Assembly (NCBI GenBank): GCA_947428535.1
Contig: CANEMG010000069.1
Span: 1 to 5,884, forward strand
Direction: 5' to 3'
DNA from: an uncultured Clostridium sp.
GTDB lineage: Bacteria; Bacillota; Clostridia; TANB77; CAG-508
DNA: 5,884 bases
Of this stretch, positions 5,605 to 5,884 are shown one piece after another. Positions within the stretch are counted from its first letter, which is position 1, and each line of letters begins with the position of its first letter. The translations under genes and the position numbers were made by a program. The notes below the pieces were generated by a model that was given only the letters and a program-made list of their open reading frames with translations, searched no databases and had not been told where the DNA came from.

Positions 5605-5828
5605 GTTGTTTGATAAAAAAAATAATGTATTTCTTCTAAGGGGATTTCTAATAGTTCACAAAATTTAAAAATCTCTTTACTTCTAAAATCAACTTTTCCA
5701 CTAAGTTTATTTATCAAAGTAGGTATGCTCATATGAACTTTAGTAGCAAAGTTTTCCCTAGTTTTAAACTTTTCAACAATTCTTCCTATTAGCTTATCAT
5801 AATTAAAAAACAATTCTTCACTTCCCAT
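5601..5828 (-). CDS. Cro-like regulator, DUF739 family HTH protein
   Basis: The 75-aa protein is a single XRE/Cro-type helix-turn-helix domain of the DUF739 type found in lactic-acid-bacterial and clostridial phages. NYDKLIGRIVEKFKTRENFA (9-28) leads into the HTH: helix 2 about ENFATKVHM (25-33), turn, recognition helix SIPTLINKLSGK (34-45). FRSKEIFKFCELLEIPLEEI (48-67) and a final aromatic YFF (69-71) follow. Such proteins act as Cro, repressing the lysogenic promoter and tuning early transcription. Start ATG 5828-5826 has AGAGGTGA about 6 nt upstream. It is the first gene of the leftward transcript. The two identical dyads flanking it (5851-5864 and 5591-5604) are the likely binding sites for it and/or for a CI-type repressor expected beyond 5884. 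Length is normal. The family call is firm, the Cro role rests on position. Confidence 0.88.
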   Translation of the reverse strand: MGSEELFFNYDKLIGRIVEKFKTRENFATKVHMSIPTLINKLSGKVDFRSKEIFKFCELLEIPLEEIHYFFYQTT

Positions 5829-5850
5829 ATTTTATCACCTCTTTTCTTTG

Positions 5851-5864
5851 TTAGGTTTTCCTAA
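5851..5864. promoter_or_regulatory. Operator-like dyad, copy 1, at the start of the early transcript
   Basis: TTAGGTTTTCCTAA sits 22 bp upstream of the Cro-like gene start. It lies 6 bp downstream of a minus-strand TATACT (5876-5871), so it covers the expected transcription start, a classic place for repression. An exact copy lies at 5591-5604. The binding protein is inferred to be the Cro-like product or the unseen repressor. Confidence 0.75.
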
Positions 5865-5870
5865 TCTGTT

Positions 5871-5876
5871 AGTATA
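5871..5876 (-). promoter_or_regulatory. Probable -10 of the leftward early promoter (-35 outside window)
   Basis: Minus-strand TATACT (5 of 6 to TATAAT) lies just upstream of the operator-like dyad. With usual spacing the -35 would be near 5894-5899, beyond the window, so the promoter cannot be confirmed. On the plus strand the overlapping TATAAT at 5873-5878 could be the -10 of a divergent repressor promoter. Its best -35 candidate, TTGTTA (5848-5853), has a long 19-bp spacer. Confidence 0.4.
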
Positions 5877-5884
5877 ATATACTT

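Noticed and set aside
5471..5668. Plus-strand 65-codon frame across the 76-aa gene and the end of the Cro-like gene
   Set aside because: Overlaps two supported minus-strand genes, runs through the operator-like dyad and lacks a ribosome binding site.
5747..5764. Possible third, degenerate operator (GTTTTCCCTAG) inside the Cro-like gene
   Set aside because: It needs an extra base in the centre and lacks the left TTAGG arm; it encodes part of the conserved regulator and is likely coincidence.

Overview
The window looks like the early, leftward-transcribed region of a temperate phage or prophage of a low-G+C Gram-positive host, most likely a Clostridia-type Firmicute. The reasons are strongly AT-rich DNA, strong Shine-Dalgarno sequences (up to AAGGAGGTGA), frequent AGA and ATA codons, and a gene order typical of Firmicute siphophage replication/recombination modules. 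The exact host cannot be read from the sequence. All supported genes lie on the minus strand, so the module reads from right (5884) to left (1).

Right end (about 5870 to 5141), control region: a Cro-like DUF739 regulator is flanked by two identical 14-bp dyads, TTAGGTTTTCCTAA, at 5851-5864 and 5591-5604. These look like operators. The first sits at the start of a probable leftward promoter whose -10 is near the window edge. A CI-type repressor would be expected just beyond 5884, but it is not in view. Next come a 76-aa gene of unknown function and a 190-bp leader that holds a hairpin and a curious start-stop reading frame.

Middle (5140 to 4246), small accessory early genes: an excisionase-type HTH protein, a 57-aa two-helix membrane protein, an 82-aa unknown protein and a 24-aa acidic microprotein. 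The 57-aa and 24-aa genes are short and easily missed. Both have good ribosome binding sites and fit tightly between their neighbours.

Core (4237 to 1275), recombination: DUF1351 coiled-coil protein, Bet/RecT single-strand annealing protein, an MBL-fold metallo-hydrolase, a NinB/Orf-like recombination mediator and a small HNH-like protein. No classical RecE or lambda-Exo nuclease is visible. The MBL protein has the motif pattern of YycJ/WalJ, reported to be a 5'-3' double-strand exonuclease, so it is a candidate nuclease partner for the annealing protein.

Left end (1258 to 1), replication: a DUF6291/DnaD-like replisome organizer with a variable repeated linker, an 89-aa helical protein of unknown role, and the first 104 residues of a winged-helix protein cut by the window edge.

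The genes from 5140 leftward are packed with overlaps of 4 to 11 bp or short gaps. This implies one polycistronic, translationally coupled transcript, with 84 untranslated bases before the 24-aa gene as the largest break. No tRNA, rRNA, CRISPR, insertion sequence or convincing intrinsic terminator was seen.
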